Position numbers and translations under genes: made by a program. From Paucibacter sp. KCTC 42545 (GTDB lineage Bacteria > Pseudomonadota > Gammaproteobacteria > Burkholderiales > Burkholderiaceae_C): 64,000 nucleotides of DNA. How positions within the stretch are numbered: position 1 is the first letter of the stretch; each line of letters begins with the position of its first letter. Below the pieces are notes generated by a model. That model was not told where the DNA came from, did not search any database, and was given only the letters and a program-made list of their open reading frames with translations. The stretch is from positions 3,844,001-3,908,000 of the forward strand of contig NZ_CP013692.1 of NCBI RefSeq assembly GCF_001477625.1, read 5' to 3'. Below are positions 1-9,578 of this stretch, piece after piece.

Positions 1-53
1 GTCACAGTCGCTCCGCAGAATGACGCACCCTTGCAAAGCCCTCGCGCTCCCCG

Positions 54-1814
54 ATGAAAAAGAATTCCCTGTCTTCGCTGGCCACTGGCCAGAACTTGCT
101 GAAACCCAATCGCAGCGGCGCTGCCGCCCTGGGCCGCCGTGACTTCGTGCGCGGCACCGTGTTGATGTCGGCCGGTGTGGGCCTGAGCGGCTGCGGTGGC
201 GGCAGCAATGTCCTGACCCCGGTCACCTTCACCCACGGCGTGGCCAGCGGCGACCCGCTGAGCGACCGCATCATCTTGTGGACCCGCGTGCAGCCGCAAG
301 ACAGCACGGACAAATCTGATGTCGCCCTGCGCTGGGAAATCGCCAGCGACGCCGACTTCAAGACCGTGGTCAATAGCGGCGACGCCAGCGCCAGCGCGGC
401 CAGCGACTACACCGTCAAGGTCGACGCCACCGGCCTCAAGCCCGGCCAGCGCTACTGGTACCGCTTCACGTCCAACGGCCAGACCTCGGCCGTGGGCCGC
501 AGCAAGACCCTGCCCGGAGCCGATGTCAGCCAGGTCAAGCTGGCCGTGTTCAGCTGCGCCAATTACCCGGCTGGCTACTTCAACGTCTACGCCGAGGCAG
601 CCAAGAACGCCGAGCTGGACGCCGCCGTCTTCCTGGGCGACTACATCTACGAATATGGCCGCGGCGGCTATGCCAGCACGCAGGCAGCCGCCTTGGGCCG
701 CGAGGTGCTGCCCGCTGGTGAAACCGTCGCCCTGGCCGACTACCGCCAGCGCTACGCCCAATACCGCAGCGACGCCGATCTGCAAGCCCTGCACGCCGCC
801 ATGCCCATGATTGCCGTTTGGGACGACCATGAGGTCTGCAACGACTCTTGGCTGAACGGCGCCGAGAACCACCAGCCCGGCACCGAAGGCGAGTACCAAG
901 TCCGCAAAGCGATTGCCCAGCGCGTGTATCACGAGTGGATGCCCATCCGCCCGCAAGCCTCGCAGGCCCTGATCTACCGCAGCTTCAGCTTCGGCAAGCT
1001 GCTGGACCTGCATATGCTGGACACCCGCCTGGTCGGCCGCGACCAGCAGCTGGACTACGCCAACTACACAACTGCCGGCGGCTTCAACGCTGCCAAGTTC
1101 GGCGCCGATATGGCGGACGCCAAGCGTCAGCTGCTGGGCACGACGCAAACCGCCTGGCTGCAAGGCCAGCTGGCCGCCTCCACCGCCACCTGGCAGGTGC
1201 TGGGCCAGCAAGTGGTGATGGGCCGCATGAACATCCCCGCGCCGATTCTGTTCGGCGCCAGCAACCCGGCCGCCGGCGTGACGATGTCGCGCTACATCGA
1301 GATCGTCACCAAGGCCAAGACCGCGCCCGCCACCCTGACCGCCGCCGAACAAGCCGTGCTGGCCCAGCCCAGCATCCCCTACAACCTGGATGCCTGGGAC
1401 GGCTACGCCGTGGCGCGCGAGACGGTGCTGGCCACCGCCCGCCAGTTGAACAAGAACCTGGTCGTGCTGTCCGGCGACACCCACAACGCCTGGGCCAATG
1501 ATCTGCAAGACCTGGCCGGCAACCAGGTCGGCGTGGAGTTCGCCACCTCCAGCGTCACCTCGCCCGGCTTTGAGGAATACCTGCCCAAGGAAAAGCCCGC
1601 CGTGCTGGCCGCTGCGCTCACCGAGCTGATCGGCCCGCTGCAGTACTGCGACACCTCACGCCGCGGTTTCATGGTCCTGACGGCCAACGCCAGCGAGTGC
1701 CGCGCCGACTGGGTCTATGTCAGCACCATCACCAGCCGCAGCTACACCGCCAGCGTCGATAAGTCGATGAAGGTCTTGCCCGGCGCGGCACAGCGCAAGC
1801 TGACCGCCGTCTGA
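54..1814 (+). CDS. phoD: PhoD-family alkaline phosphatase, Tat-exported
   Basis: Secreted metallophosphatase of the PhoD family, expected to release phosphate from organic esters outside the cytoplasmic membrane. The N-terminus carries a twin-arginine motif (GRRDFVRG, residues 27-34), a hydrophobic stretch and a lipobox-like LSGC ending at Cys47, so the protein may be Tat-exported and lipidated. Family metal-site blocks are present: GDYIYE (195-200), WDDHE (from 256) and SGDTHNAW (from 473). The length of 586 residues is usual for the family. Only 53 bases upstream lie in the window, so regulation such as a Pho box cannot be judged. The Tat/lipoprotein combination is inferred from motifs alone. 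Confidence 0.93.
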   Translation: MKKNSLSSLATGQNLLKPNRSGAAALGRRDFVRGTVLMSAGVGLSGCGGGSNVLTPVTFTHGVASGDPLSDRIILWTRVQPQDSTDKSDVALRWEIASDADFKTVVNSGDASASAASDYTVKVDATGLKPGQRYWYRFTSNGQTSAVGRSKTLPGADVSQVKLAVFSCANYPAGYFNVYAEAAKNAELDAAVFLGDYIYEYGRGGYASTQAAALGREVLPAGETVALADYRQRYAQYRSDADLQALHAAMPMIAVWDDHEVCNDSWLNGAENHQPGTEGEYQVRKAIAQRVYHEWMPIRPQASQALIYRSFSFGKLLDLHMLDTRLVGRDQQLDYANYTTAGGFNAAKFGADMADAKRQLLGTTQTAWLQGQLAASTATWQVLGQQVVMGRMNIPAPILFGASNPAAGVTMSRYIEIVTKAKTAPATLTAAEQAVLAQPSIPYNLDAWDGYAVARETVLATARQLNKNLVVLSGDTHNAWANDLQDLAGNQVGVEFATSSVTSPGFEEYLPKEKPAVLAAALTELIGPLQYCDTSRRGFMVLTANASECRADWVYVSTITSRSYTASVDKSMKVLPGAAQRKLTAV

Positions 1815-1942
1815 GGCGAGCTCAGCGGAAGCTGCAGTAAGAAGTGGCGGCCAGGGTGGGCCGCTATAGTGCTGGGCAAGCGGGTTCGGTCGGCACCGAG
1901 CCCGCAATTCCCTCTGCTGTAGCCCCTCCCGCCCTTCCCCCT

Positions 1943-3226
1943 ATGTTCACCCTGCACGATTCCGACGCTAACGCCGCCGAACTCAAGCTCGCCGTGGTCG
2001 GCGCCGGCCCGGCAGGCTTGGCCCTGGCCCTGCTGGCCGCGCAACTGCTGCCGCAAGCGCGCATCAGCCTGTTCGACGCCCGGCCGCTGGAGCGCGACGT
2101 TTCGGGCGACCCGCGCACCCTGGCGCTGGCCCTGGGCAGCGTGCAGCTGCTGCAAAGGCTGGGGGTCTGGGATGCCACCCAAGCGCAGGCGATTGCCCAA
2201 GTGCGGGTCAGCCAAGCACCACCGACCTTGCAACACCCCGTCTTCGGTAGCTCGCAAGAGCCTGAAGTGCTGATCAGCGCGGCCGAGCAAGGCGTGGCCC
2301 AGCTGGGCGCCGTGCTCAGCTACGGCCAGCTGGTGGCGCCCATGCAAGCCGCCTGGCAGGCCCGCGTGGAGCGCGAGCCCCAGCGCCTGTTCAGCCATTT
2401 CGGCGCGCCGGTGCAAGGCATCAAGCCCCTGGCTGATGCAGGTGTGGAAGTGGATGCCGGCATTGCCGAGCGCTTCGACCTGGCCGTGGTGGCCGAGGGC
2501 GGCGTGTTCTCCGATCAAGCCCGCAAGGCCATCACCCACGACTATCAACAAAACGCCTGGGTCGGCACCGTGACCCTGGCCGACGACAGCCCCGCCGGCG
2601 TCGCCTACGAGCGCTTCACCCGCAATGGCCCACTGGCCTTGCTGCCCTTGAAGCCGCTCACCACTAACGGACAAACCCAGCGGCGCGCCGCCTTGGTGTG
2701 GTGCATGCCCAAGGCCGAAGATGAGGTGGCGGGCTTGAGCGACGCGCAGCGCCTGCTGGTGATTCAACACCTCTTGCCCGCCTCGGTGGGTCAGCTGCAA
2801 GCCATCAGCCCCCTGAAGTGTTTTGCGCTCGGCCTGAATGCCGAACGCAGCTTGGTGGACGGCTGCACCGTGCGCATCGGCAATGCCGCGCAGACCCTGC
2901 ACCCTGTGGCGGGCCAAGGCCTCAACTTGGGCCTGCGCGATGCCTATGCCTTGGTGGAGGCGTTGCGCCGCGCTGCGGCCAACAACTCCTCCGGCGACCC
3001 GGTCAGCAACAAGGCCAGCTTGGTGCAAGCAGCGTTGAGACAAGTGGAATGGAGCCGTGCACCGGACCGCTGGACCACCATCGCCGCCACCGACTTCCTG
3101 GCCAAAACCTTCGCCTGGCGCTGGCCCGGCCTGCCCCTGGCCCGCGGCCTGGCCCTGGCTGCGCTGCAAGCGCTGCCGCCGCTGAAGCGCACCGTGGCGC
3201 GCAGCATGATGTTCGGGCGGCGCTAG
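1943..3226 (+). CDS. UbiH/COQ6-family FAD-dependent hydroxylase
   Basis: FAD-dependent monooxygenase of the UbiH/UbiF/COQ6 type, which hydroxylates the aromatic ring during ubiquinone synthesis at the membrane. A Rossmann nucleotide-binding motif (GAGPAGLALAL) sits about 20 residues from the start. The second flavin-contact block appears as GNAAQTLHPVAGQGLN followed by LRDA; the usual GDAAH is GNAAQ here. I chose the ATG at 1943 because the in-frame sequence upstream to 1844 is proline-rich and lies before the flavin motif; it gives 427 residues, near the family norm. Which ring position it modifies cannot be told from sequence. It follows phoD by 128 bp on the same strand. Confidence 0.85.
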   Translation: MFTLHDSDANAAELKLAVVGAGPAGLALALLAAQLLPQARISLFDARPLERDVSGDPRTLALALGSVQLLQRLGVWDATQAQAIAQVRVSQAPPTLQHPVFGSSQEPEVLISAAEQGVAQLGAVLSYGQLVAPMQAAWQARVEREPQRLFSHFGAPVQGIKPLADAGVEVDAGIAERFDLAVVAEGGVFSDQARKAITHDYQQNAWVGTVTLADDSPAGVAYERFTRNGPLALLPLKPLTTNGQTQRRAALVWCMPKAEDEVAGLSDAQRLLVIQHLLPASVGQLQAISPLKCFALGLNAERSLVDGCTVRIGNAAQTLHPVAGQGLNLGLRDAYALVEALRRAAANNSSGDPVSNKASLVQAALRQVEWSRAPDRWTTIAATDFLAKTFAWRWPGLPLARGLALAALQALPPLKRTVARSMMFGRR

Positions 3227-3228
3227 GC

Positions 3229-3567
3229 CTAGTCCTCTTCCGCGATCACGAACTTCTTGTTGCCGGCGGGCTTTTCGAAAGCGCTGCCGACCGGGGCGTC
3301 GAGGTAATCCACGATGCTGGGGTCGTAGTTGGCAATGGTGTTGACGTCGTAGACACCCAGGTTTTTGGCGTCATCGACATAGTCGTCCGTTTCCTCGCCG
3401 GAGAAAAAAGCCCAGCCGCTGTCGTTCGCGTCACGCGGGGCCTCGCGGTACATGAAACGCACCGGCAGGCCTTGCACGGTGATCATGTCGGTGGCGACGC
3501 AGGCGCCGCGGCCGGGGGCCAGCGGCTTGATGTTCTCGGCGGCAATCTTGAATGACTTGGTGGACAT
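3229..3567 (-). CDS. DUF2185 / Imm33-like protein
   Basis: A 112-residue cytosolic protein with the DUF2185 (Imm33-like) pattern: a central GWAFFSGEETDDYVDD block, then an acidic C-terminus. Members of this family occur both as stand-alone proteins of unknown function and as immunity proteins beside polymorphic toxins. No toxin gene lies beside it here, so a role in immunity is not supported by context. The gene converges with the UbiH-like gene (2 bp between stop codons). It is followed upstream by about 170 bp without a recognisable gene. Confidence 0.72.
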   Translation of the reverse strand: MSTKSFKIAAENIKPLAPGRGACVATDMITVQGLPVRFMYREAPRDANDSGWAFFSGEETDDYVDDAKNLGVYDVNTIANYDPSIVDYLDAPVGSAFEKPAGNKKFVIAEED

Positions 3568-3739
3568 ACGTTTTGACCTACTGAAAATTGGGCGTGAATG
3601 CCAGATGGGTGTGCGTGATGAGGCTGGCGCAGAAGGCTAGTTGACTGGATGGCAGGCTGAACTGAAGCTGATCAGGGGCTGGCGCCCCCCCCGCCGCCAA
3701 ACAATCTGGCCGCAACGATAGCGCTGTGAGCACTGGCAC

Positions 3740-4306
3740 TCAATTCCAGCCGATCTCCATCAACTCCCGCACCATGACTTCCACATTGCGGCGCACCGCG
3801 CCTTCGCTGGCGAGGCGGGTGCGGTCGTTGATGTCGAGCATGCTTTCGGTGAAGTTCACCGTGTGAACCGTGCGCAGGCGGTGTTGGTAGACCACTTTGT
3901 CGTCGACCTGGCGGTCGATCAGGCTGTATTCGATGGTGACCGAAACCTTCATCGTCAGCGCCACCATGGGCTGATCCAGTTCGATCAGCTTGGCCGTCAA
4001 GGTGTAGCGGCCGCCGCCAGGCACATTGGTGAGCAGGCCCAGAGCACGCAGCGATTCATCGATGCTTTGCTCCAGCATGCTGTTGCTGATGCGTGAGCCC
4101 CAGAAACGGCCGGTGGCCTCACCACCGGTGACCGGGGCCAGCACCATCTGCCCTTTCAGGCCGGGCGGAATCCAAGAGCGCATTTGCAGCACATCGGCCG
4201 GGGTGATGCGCATGCCCGGTGCATCGGCCGGGGTGCCGCAACCGGCGAGCATCAATAGCGGGAGCAGCGCCAACAGAAAAGCACCAAGCCAGGTTTTGAA
4301 CTGCAT
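3740..4306 (-). CDS. Putative lipoprotein of unknown function
   Basis: A 188-residue predicted lipoprotein: hydrophobic signal sequence (residues 5-22) ending in a lipobox LAGC with the Cys near residue 24. The mature part is rich in beta-type sequence (YTLTAKLIELDQPM, VSVTIEYSLID) and I do not recognise a family. The open frame runs further upstream to 4702 but that part overlaps the nitrilase gene and has no signal sequence, so the ATG at 4306 is preferred. It is the last gene of a minus-strand run yhdP - nitrilase - this gene, with 35 bp to the nitrilase stop, and is probably co-transcribed. Confidence 0.75.
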   Translation of the reverse strand: MQFKTWLGAFLLALLPLLMLAGCGTPADAPGMRITPADVLQMRSWIPPGLKGQMVLAPVTGGEATGRFWGSRISNSMLEQSIDESLRALGLLTNVPGGGRYTLTAKLIELDQPMVALTMKVSVTIEYSLIDRQVDDKVVYQHRLRTVHTVNFTESMLDINDRTRLASEGAVRRNVEVMVRELMEIGWN

Positions 4307-4341
4307 TACCGCTTCACTCCTCAATGAGCAGAACTCAAGGC

Positions 4342-5187
4342 CTACAGGCGCCGGTGCGTCAGGGCCGGCAGTTGCTGGCGCACGCTGCGCAGGCGCTCCA
4401 GATCCAGCGTGGCCATGGCCAGGCCTTCGCCCTCGGGCAGGCAGGCTAGCACCTCGCCCCAGGGGTCGATCACCATGCTGTGACCCCAGGTTCTGCGGCC
4501 ATTTTGATGCGTGCCACCCTGGGCCGGTGCGATGACAAAGGCCTGGTTTTCGACCGCTCGCGCGCGCAGCAGCAGCTCCCAATGCGCCTGGCCGGTGATG
4601 TAGGTGAAGGCGGCGGGCACAGCGAACAAATCGCAAGGCGGCTGCGCGGGGTCGGCAAAACTCATGGCCCGATACAGCTCGGGGAAGCGCAGGTCGTAGC
4701 AAACGCTCAGGCCCACTTTGAGGGCTTGGCCGTCAATGTCGGCCACAAAAGTCGTGGGCTGCTCGCCGGCTTCCAGCACGCGGCCTTCGTCATAGCTCTC
4801 ACTGCCGTTGTCGAAGCGGAACAGGTGAATCTTGTCGTAGCGGGCGGCCAGCTTGCCGTCGGGCGCGTAGACGCAGCTGGCATTGCGCACCCGCGCAGGC
4901 GTGGCGGCATGCACAGGCAAGGTGCCGCCAATCAGCCACAGGCCGAGCTCGGCCGCGGTCTGGCTGAGCATGGCCTGGATCGGTGCGGCGGCGTCCTGAA
5001 AGCTTTCGGCAATGCCGAGCTTGTCGCTGTCCTGCAAGCCCATCAGACAGAAGTATTCCGGCAGCGCGGCCAGCTGCGCGCCTTGCGCGGCGGCGGCCTG
5101 CAGCCAGTGGCGGGCGCGCGCCAGGTTGTGGGCCACATCGGGGGTGGACACCATCTGAATGGCCGCCACCTTGATCGTCTTGCTCAT
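4342..5187 (-). CDS. Nitrilase-superfamily amidohydrolase (Nit1/omega-amidase-like)
   Basis: Carbon-nitrogen hydrolase of 281 residues. The Glu-Lys-Cys catalytic triad is visible: Glu44 in LPEYF, Lys119 in YDKIHLF and Cys163 in VCYDLRFPELYR. The wording of these blocks is closest to the Nit1/Nit2 branch, whose members hydrolyse deaminated glutathione or omega-amides (family knowledge). The exact substrate is inferred only. It sits 24 bp downstream of yhdP, an arrangement common in beta- and gammaproteobacteria, and upstream of a small lipoprotein gene. Confidence 0.9.
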   Translation of the reverse strand: MSKTIKVAAIQMVSTPDVAHNLARARHWLQAAAAQGAQLAALPEYFCLMGLQDSDKLGIAESFQDAAAPIQAMLSQTAAELGLWLIGGTLPVHAATPARVRNASCVYAPDGKLAARYDKIHLFRFDNGSESYDEGRVLEAGEQPTTFVADIDGQALKVGLSVCYDLRFPELYRAMSFADPAQPPCDLFAVPAAFTYITGQAHWELLLRARAVENQAFVIAPAQGGTHQNGRRTWGHSMVIDPWGEVLACLPEGEGLAMATLDLERLRSVRQQLPALTHRRL

Positions 5188-5211
5188 CAGCTACTCCTTC
5201 GAATTCATCGC

Positions 5212-8200
5212 TCACTTGCCGGCCGGGGCCGAGGCCGGCGCACTGGCCGCAGCGGCTGGTTGGGCGGGAACGGCAATGCGCTCCATTTTGTCCACCTTGG
5301 GGGCATCCCAGCTGCCGGTGATGTGGAACTCCCGCGTGCCGGCCGCTTCCATCGGCCGGCTCAGAATCAATTGGGCCAGAAAAGCCCCCAGTCCAATGGC
5401 CGGATTGATGGCCGCGTAAGCCAGCGAGGCGCCGCCCATGCTCACCTCGGGCACCACCAGCACGCGCAGATTTTGCGTCTCAGCGGCCAGATCGGCGCGG
5501 CCTTCCACCGCCACGGTGGCTTGCAAGCCACGCATGCGTAGATTGCTGCTGCTGGCAACGCCTTTGTCGATGCTGACATCGCCACTCACGCCGTCAAAGG
5601 TGAAACCCTCGGAAAACACATCGCGGAAGTCGAGCAAAAAGCGGCGCGGCAGCGATTGCAGGCTCAACACGCCCAGCAAACGGCCCACGCCCGGCTCGGC
5701 ATTGAGGAACTGGCCGGAAGCCAGGGTCAGCTTGAGCTGGCCATTCATGCTGGCGAAATCGGGGGACAAGGGCGAACCCAGCCAGCCCAGCTGGCCGGCC
5801 ATCTGCCCCTTGCCACCGCGCAAGACCTGACCCTCGCCCATGCGCTCGAGCACACCGCCGGCGTCGGCAATATCGAGCTGCCAGTCGAGCTGGGTGCGGC
5901 GTTGCGCGGCACTAGGTTCCGCCAGCCAGTGGCCGGTGGCGTTGAGCACCGCGTCGGTCGATTTGAGCTGCAGTTTGGTGAGGCGCCAATCACGCTGCGG
6001 GCCGCTGGCCTGAGCCTGCACTTCCAGGCGGCCCAGGCGCTTACCGCGCAGCTCGAAGTCCTCCACCACGATGTCCAGCGCCGGTGGGGCGCTGCTGCCG
6101 GCCTTGCTCTCCGCCGGCGCTTTCTCCAGCAGCTGGGTGACCGAATCAGCCGCCTGTTTGGGCAGGGACAAACGGCTGAGCCGCGCAAACACCTGGCTGC
6201 TGGCTTGGGCGCCGCGCAGCTCGATCACGCCGCTGAGCTGCTCGGCGTCCAGCGCAAAGCGCCAGCCCTCGCCGTCCAGCTTAGCAATGCCGGCTGCCAC
6301 CTTGTTCAGGGTGCGGCCTGCGACTTGCAGGTTTTGCACACGCAAGCTGGCTTGCTTGGGCAGGTAGCAGCTGTCGGCCGTGGCCGCGCCCTCAGTCGCT
6401 CCACCTGCGGAGCCGGCGCCATTGCCGCCCAGCAAGCGCTGCTGCAGCGCGCTCCAGGCATCAAGATTGAGGCTGTCCAGCGTGCCCGTCATCAACACGC
6501 CGCTGGCGGGCAAGGCGGGCAGCTTGTCTTGCAAGCTGAGCGCGCCGCGCAGCACGCGGGCGGGCTGCACGCTGATGTCGCGCTGGTACAGGGCCTGCAA
6601 GGTATTGCCCAGCTCCAGACGTAACTCGTCCCGCTGACCTTGAGCGTTAGTGCTGGTTTCAAAGCGCAGTGGCAAGCTGGCTTCAGCCTCCTTGCGCAGC
6701 GGCGCGGGCAGGTTCAGGGCCAGGCCTTGCAAGGAGCTGCTGAGCTTGACGTCGGCATGGCCTTGCTGAATCGCCACCGCCAGGCGGTAGCCCATCTGGC
6801 CGCTGGCGGCCTGGGCCAAGCGCGCAAGGCCACCCAACTCGGGCGCGCGGCGCAAGCCCTCGGCGCTGGCCTGACCTTGGGCGCTGAAGGCCAGGGCGCC
6901 GGCATTGGCCGCGCCGGGCACGCTGCCGCCTTCGAGGTTGATTTCGCCCCCCAACGCCTGGGCTCGGGCGCCGATCAGCTTGACGCTGCTTTGGTCGAAC
7001 TCAATCCGACCACGGGCATTGCTGAGCAGCGGGATCTCCGGTCGGATACGCAGCTCATTGCCCAAAAGCTGCACCGTGCCCTTGACCTGGTTGTGGGCCA
7101 GGTCGAGCAAAGGCAGCTTGAGCGCCAGCTTCAGGCTGCTGGGGCCGCTGGCCTGGGAGGGGCTCAGGGCCGCGCCGGTCCAGTCTTCCAGCGAGGTCTG
7201 GCGCATATAGCGCAGCAACTCGCCGGCCGGGCCACGGCCGTTGCCGTCCAGCTCCAGCACGCGGGCATGTGCCAGGTCCTTGATGCCGCCGTTCACGCTA
7301 TTGAGTTCGTAGCCCAGGATCTGGCCTCGCCCCCCTTTGATCTGCATGCCACCGCGATCGAAGATCAGCTCGGCCTGCGCATGCAAAATCGGCGGCCAAG
7401 CATGGGCCGGAGCCGGAGCGCCCTCGGGCAGCGGGTCGGCGGGGGCGTAATCCAGCTCGACATCGCGGGCCTGCGTGCTGATGCGGAACAGGCCGTTGCG
7501 GCCCTTGTCAAAGGGGAACTCATCCAGCGCGCCGCGCAGACGGAACTGCACATTGCGGGCTTCGCCGCCGCGCAAGGCGCGCTGCAAATAGCTGTGGGTG
7601 TGCTCGCCCGCCGCCAGCGGCAGATAGGCGCGCACCCGGGTGGCATCGATGCGCTCAATAGAACCGCTCAGATCCAAATGGCCCGGGAAGCGCGGCTCGG
7701 CATTGGTCTTGCCGCTGCGCCAGGTGGCGTTGAACTCGCCCTTGGCGTCGGGGGTCTGCAGCTTCAGCCCGCCCAGCTTGACCTCGATCTGCTCAAACTG
7801 CCCCGGCGCGCTGCTGTCGATGCGCCAGTCCAGCGCGGTGCTCAGGCGCTTGAGCGGAACGACTCGCTCGGGCAGCACGCCGGGCAAGTCCAGCTCGCCT
7901 TCGTCAAAACTCAGCTTGGCTTTGCCGCCGCGCTCGTTGGCGTCGACTTGCAGGCTGGCCCCGCGCAGGCCCGGCCGGCCCACCGGGTGGGCGCCCTCGC
8001 CCTGAACCGGCCCCGCACTCAGGCTCAGGCCATCGATCTGGCCTTTAACGCGGTAGCTGCGGGGCGCTTCCAGCGGGCCTTGCCAGCGCGCGTTGAGCTG
8101 GCTCAGCACGCCTTGGGGCGCCACCTCGGCCAGCCATTGCCGCGCCGCCTCGCCCACCGGCAAGCTGCCGGCGAGCTGGGCCATCAGGGCCAGATCCAGG

Positions 8201-9414
8201 CGCTCGGCGCTCAGCTCGCCACCCAGGGGCGTGCTCAGCTCGGTGCTGAAGGGGCTGCTGTCCGCGAGATCGGCGGGTTCAGCATGACCAATCTGGGCGG
8301 CCCGGCCCAGAGTCGGCGCGGGCAGCTGCAAGGCGATACGCCAGTCGGAGCGCGGCCAGCTGACACCATCGCCGCTGATAAAGCCCAGCTGCTTGGCGCT
8401 GAGCGACAGCTCGTTCTTCTGCCGCTGCAATTGCAAGCGCCCCTGCACCTGCGCCAACTCCAGCATCGGCGCCTGGGCGCCCAGGCGCAGCTTGACACTG
8501 TTCAGGCCGAGGTCGGCAGTGACGGCTTGCGGCAGGCCCGCCTTGATGTCCACCCAGGCGCGCAGGGCGCCGTCGCCCTCGCTCAGCTCAAAAGGCAGGT
8601 TCACATGCTGGCGCAGCTGGCGCATATCGGCCTGCGGCAGGTCGATGTAGAGCTGGCCGCTCCAGGCTTTGAAATCACCCGGCCGCTTCAGCAAGGGCCG
8701 GTTGAACTTGCCTTGCAGGCTGAAGCGCTGGCCCCAATCGGCGGGTGGCGTGGCATCCAAGCGCATCTGGTGCTGGTGCAGGCCGTTGCGCAGCACCAGA
8801 TTCAGGGCGGAAAGCTCCAGCGGCGGCGCGGCGCGGCGCTCATCAATCCAGCGAACCCGGCCGTTCAGGATCACAAACTCGTGCTGCACCAGCAGCCAAT
8901 CGGCCCAGGCGCCCGCCAGGTCGGCCGTCTCGGGGCTTTGCACCGCATCGCTGAGGCTCAGGCCGGCCACAAAGATATGGCCTTGCGCGTCGCGGCGCAC
9001 CACCATCTGCGGCGCATCGATCAGCAGCTGTTCGAAACGTAATTCCAGCGCCAGCAGCGAGCGCGCCGACAGCGCCGCCGCCACCTTGGGCAGGCGCAGC
9101 GCCTCGCGCCCCTGCGGGTCCAGCAAGACCACCTGGCGCATTTCCACGGCCGGGATCCAGCCGCCCGACGTGACGCTGATCTGGCCGATGCGCAATTGCA
9201 CCCCCAGCTGCGCCGAGGCCTTTCGCTCGAGCGCGCCACGCCAGTCATCGATGTGCGGCAGAATCGCCCAATGCAAGACCAGCCACGCCGCCAGCAGCAG
9301 GCTCCACAGAAACAGGGTCAGGATCAAGGCCCAACGCGCCAGCCGCAGGCCTAAGCGCATGGGTTTTTTGATCCAGTGGCCCCGTTTGGCGCTCAGCGTT
9401 GCAAGAAAAGACAT
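5212..9414 (-). CDS. yhdP: YhdP family AsmA-like envelope protein
   Basis: A very large (1400 residue) inner-membrane-anchored periplasmic protein of the YhdP/AsmA-like group (DUF3971). In E. coli these proteins carry phospholipids toward the outer membrane. The N-terminus has a basic segment and one transmembrane helix (roughly residues 25-50, ALILTLFLWSLLLAAWLVL); the rest is long repetitive beta-rich sequence. The C-terminal region contains the AsmA-type block with FDGVSGDVSIDKGVASSSNL. I prefer the ATG at 9414 because the protein then begins just before the membrane anchor; 27 further in-frame codons lie upstream. No clear Shine-Dalgarno sequence is seen. It is the first gene of the minus-strand run and is divergent from glnE, 164 bp away. 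Confidence 0.9.
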   Translation of the reverse strand: MSFLATLSAKRGHWIKKPMRLGLRLARWALILTLFLWSLLLAAWLVLHWAILPHIDDWRGALERKASAQLGVQLRIGQISVTSGGWIPAVEMRQVVLLDPQGREALRLPKVAAALSARSLLALELRFEQLLIDAPQMVVRRDAQGHIFVAGLSLSDAVQSPETADLAGAWADWLLVQHEFVILNGRVRWIDERRAAPPLELSALNLVLRNGLHQHQMRLDATPPADWGQRFSLQGKFNRPLLKRPGDFKAWSGQLYIDLPQADMRQLRQHVNLPFELSEGDGALRAWVDIKAGLPQAVTADLGLNSVKLRLGAQAPMLELAQVQGRLQLQRQKNELSLSAKQLGFISGDGVSWPRSDWRIALQLPAPTLGRAAQIGHAEPADLADSSPFSTELSTPLGGELSAERLDLALMAQLAGSLPVGEAARQWLAEVAPQGVLSQLNARWQGPLEAPRSYRVKGQIDGLSLSAGPVQGEGAHPVGRPGLRGASLQVDANERGGKAKLSFDEGELDLPGVLPERVVPLKRLSTALDWRIDSSAPGQFEQIEVKLGGLKLQTPDAKGEFNATWRSGKTNAEPRFPGHLDLSGSIERIDATRVRAYLPLAAGEHTHSYLQRALRGGEARNVQFRLRGALDEFPFDKGRNGLFRISTQARDVELDYAPADPLPEGAPAPAHAWPPILHAQAELIFDRGGMQIKGGRGQILGYELNSVNGGIKDLAHARVLELDGNGRGPAGELLRYMRQTSLEDWTGAALSPSQASGPSSLKLALKLPLLDLAHNQVKGTVQLLGNELRIRPEIPLLSNARGRIEFDQSSVKLIGARAQALGGEINLEGGSVPGAANAGALAFSAQGQASAEGLRRAPELGGLARLAQAASGQMGYRLAVAIQQGHADVKLSSSLQGLALNLPAPLRKEAEASLPLRFETSTNAQGQRDELRLELGNTLQALYQRDISVQPARVLRGALSLQDKLPALPASGVLMTGTLDSLNLDAWSALQQRLLGGNGAGSAGGATEGAATADSCYLPKQASLRVQNLQVAGRTLNKVAAGIAKLDGEGWRFALDAEQLSGVIELRGAQASSQVFARLSRLSLPKQAADSVTQLLEKAPAESKAGSSAPPALDIVVEDFELRGKRLGRLEVQAQASGPQRDWRLTKLQLKSTDAVLNATGHWLAEPSAAQRRTQLDWQLDIADAGGVLERMGEGQVLRGGKGQMAGQLGWLGSPLSPDFASMNGQLKLTLASGQFLNAEPGVGRLLGVLSLQSLPRRFLLDFRDVFSEGFTFDGVSGDVSIDKGVASSSNLRMRGLQATVAVEGRADLAAETQNLRVLVVPEVSMGGASLAYAAINPAIGLGAFLAQLILSRPMEAAGTREFHITGSWDAPKVDKMERIAVPAQPAAAASAPASAPAGK

Positions 9415-9578
9415 TGAAGAGGAGCGCTCACCGTGGAGAGTTGTCGTGATGATGAATCCGCTGAGCTGGGGCTGGCGCCTGCACGGCAAGGCCATACCCT
9501 GGGGAATCTAGCACAGCCCACCCCCCGCAGCCCTTGGGCTGGCGTGACAAAAAGCCCGATAGCCGCCGCCATTTCGCC

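Noticed and set aside
6640..9042. Open frame of 800 codons on the plus strand
   Set aside because: It mirrors yhdP, whose membrane anchor and AsmA-like features are clear. The antisense protein is a Gln/Ala/Leu-rich shadow.
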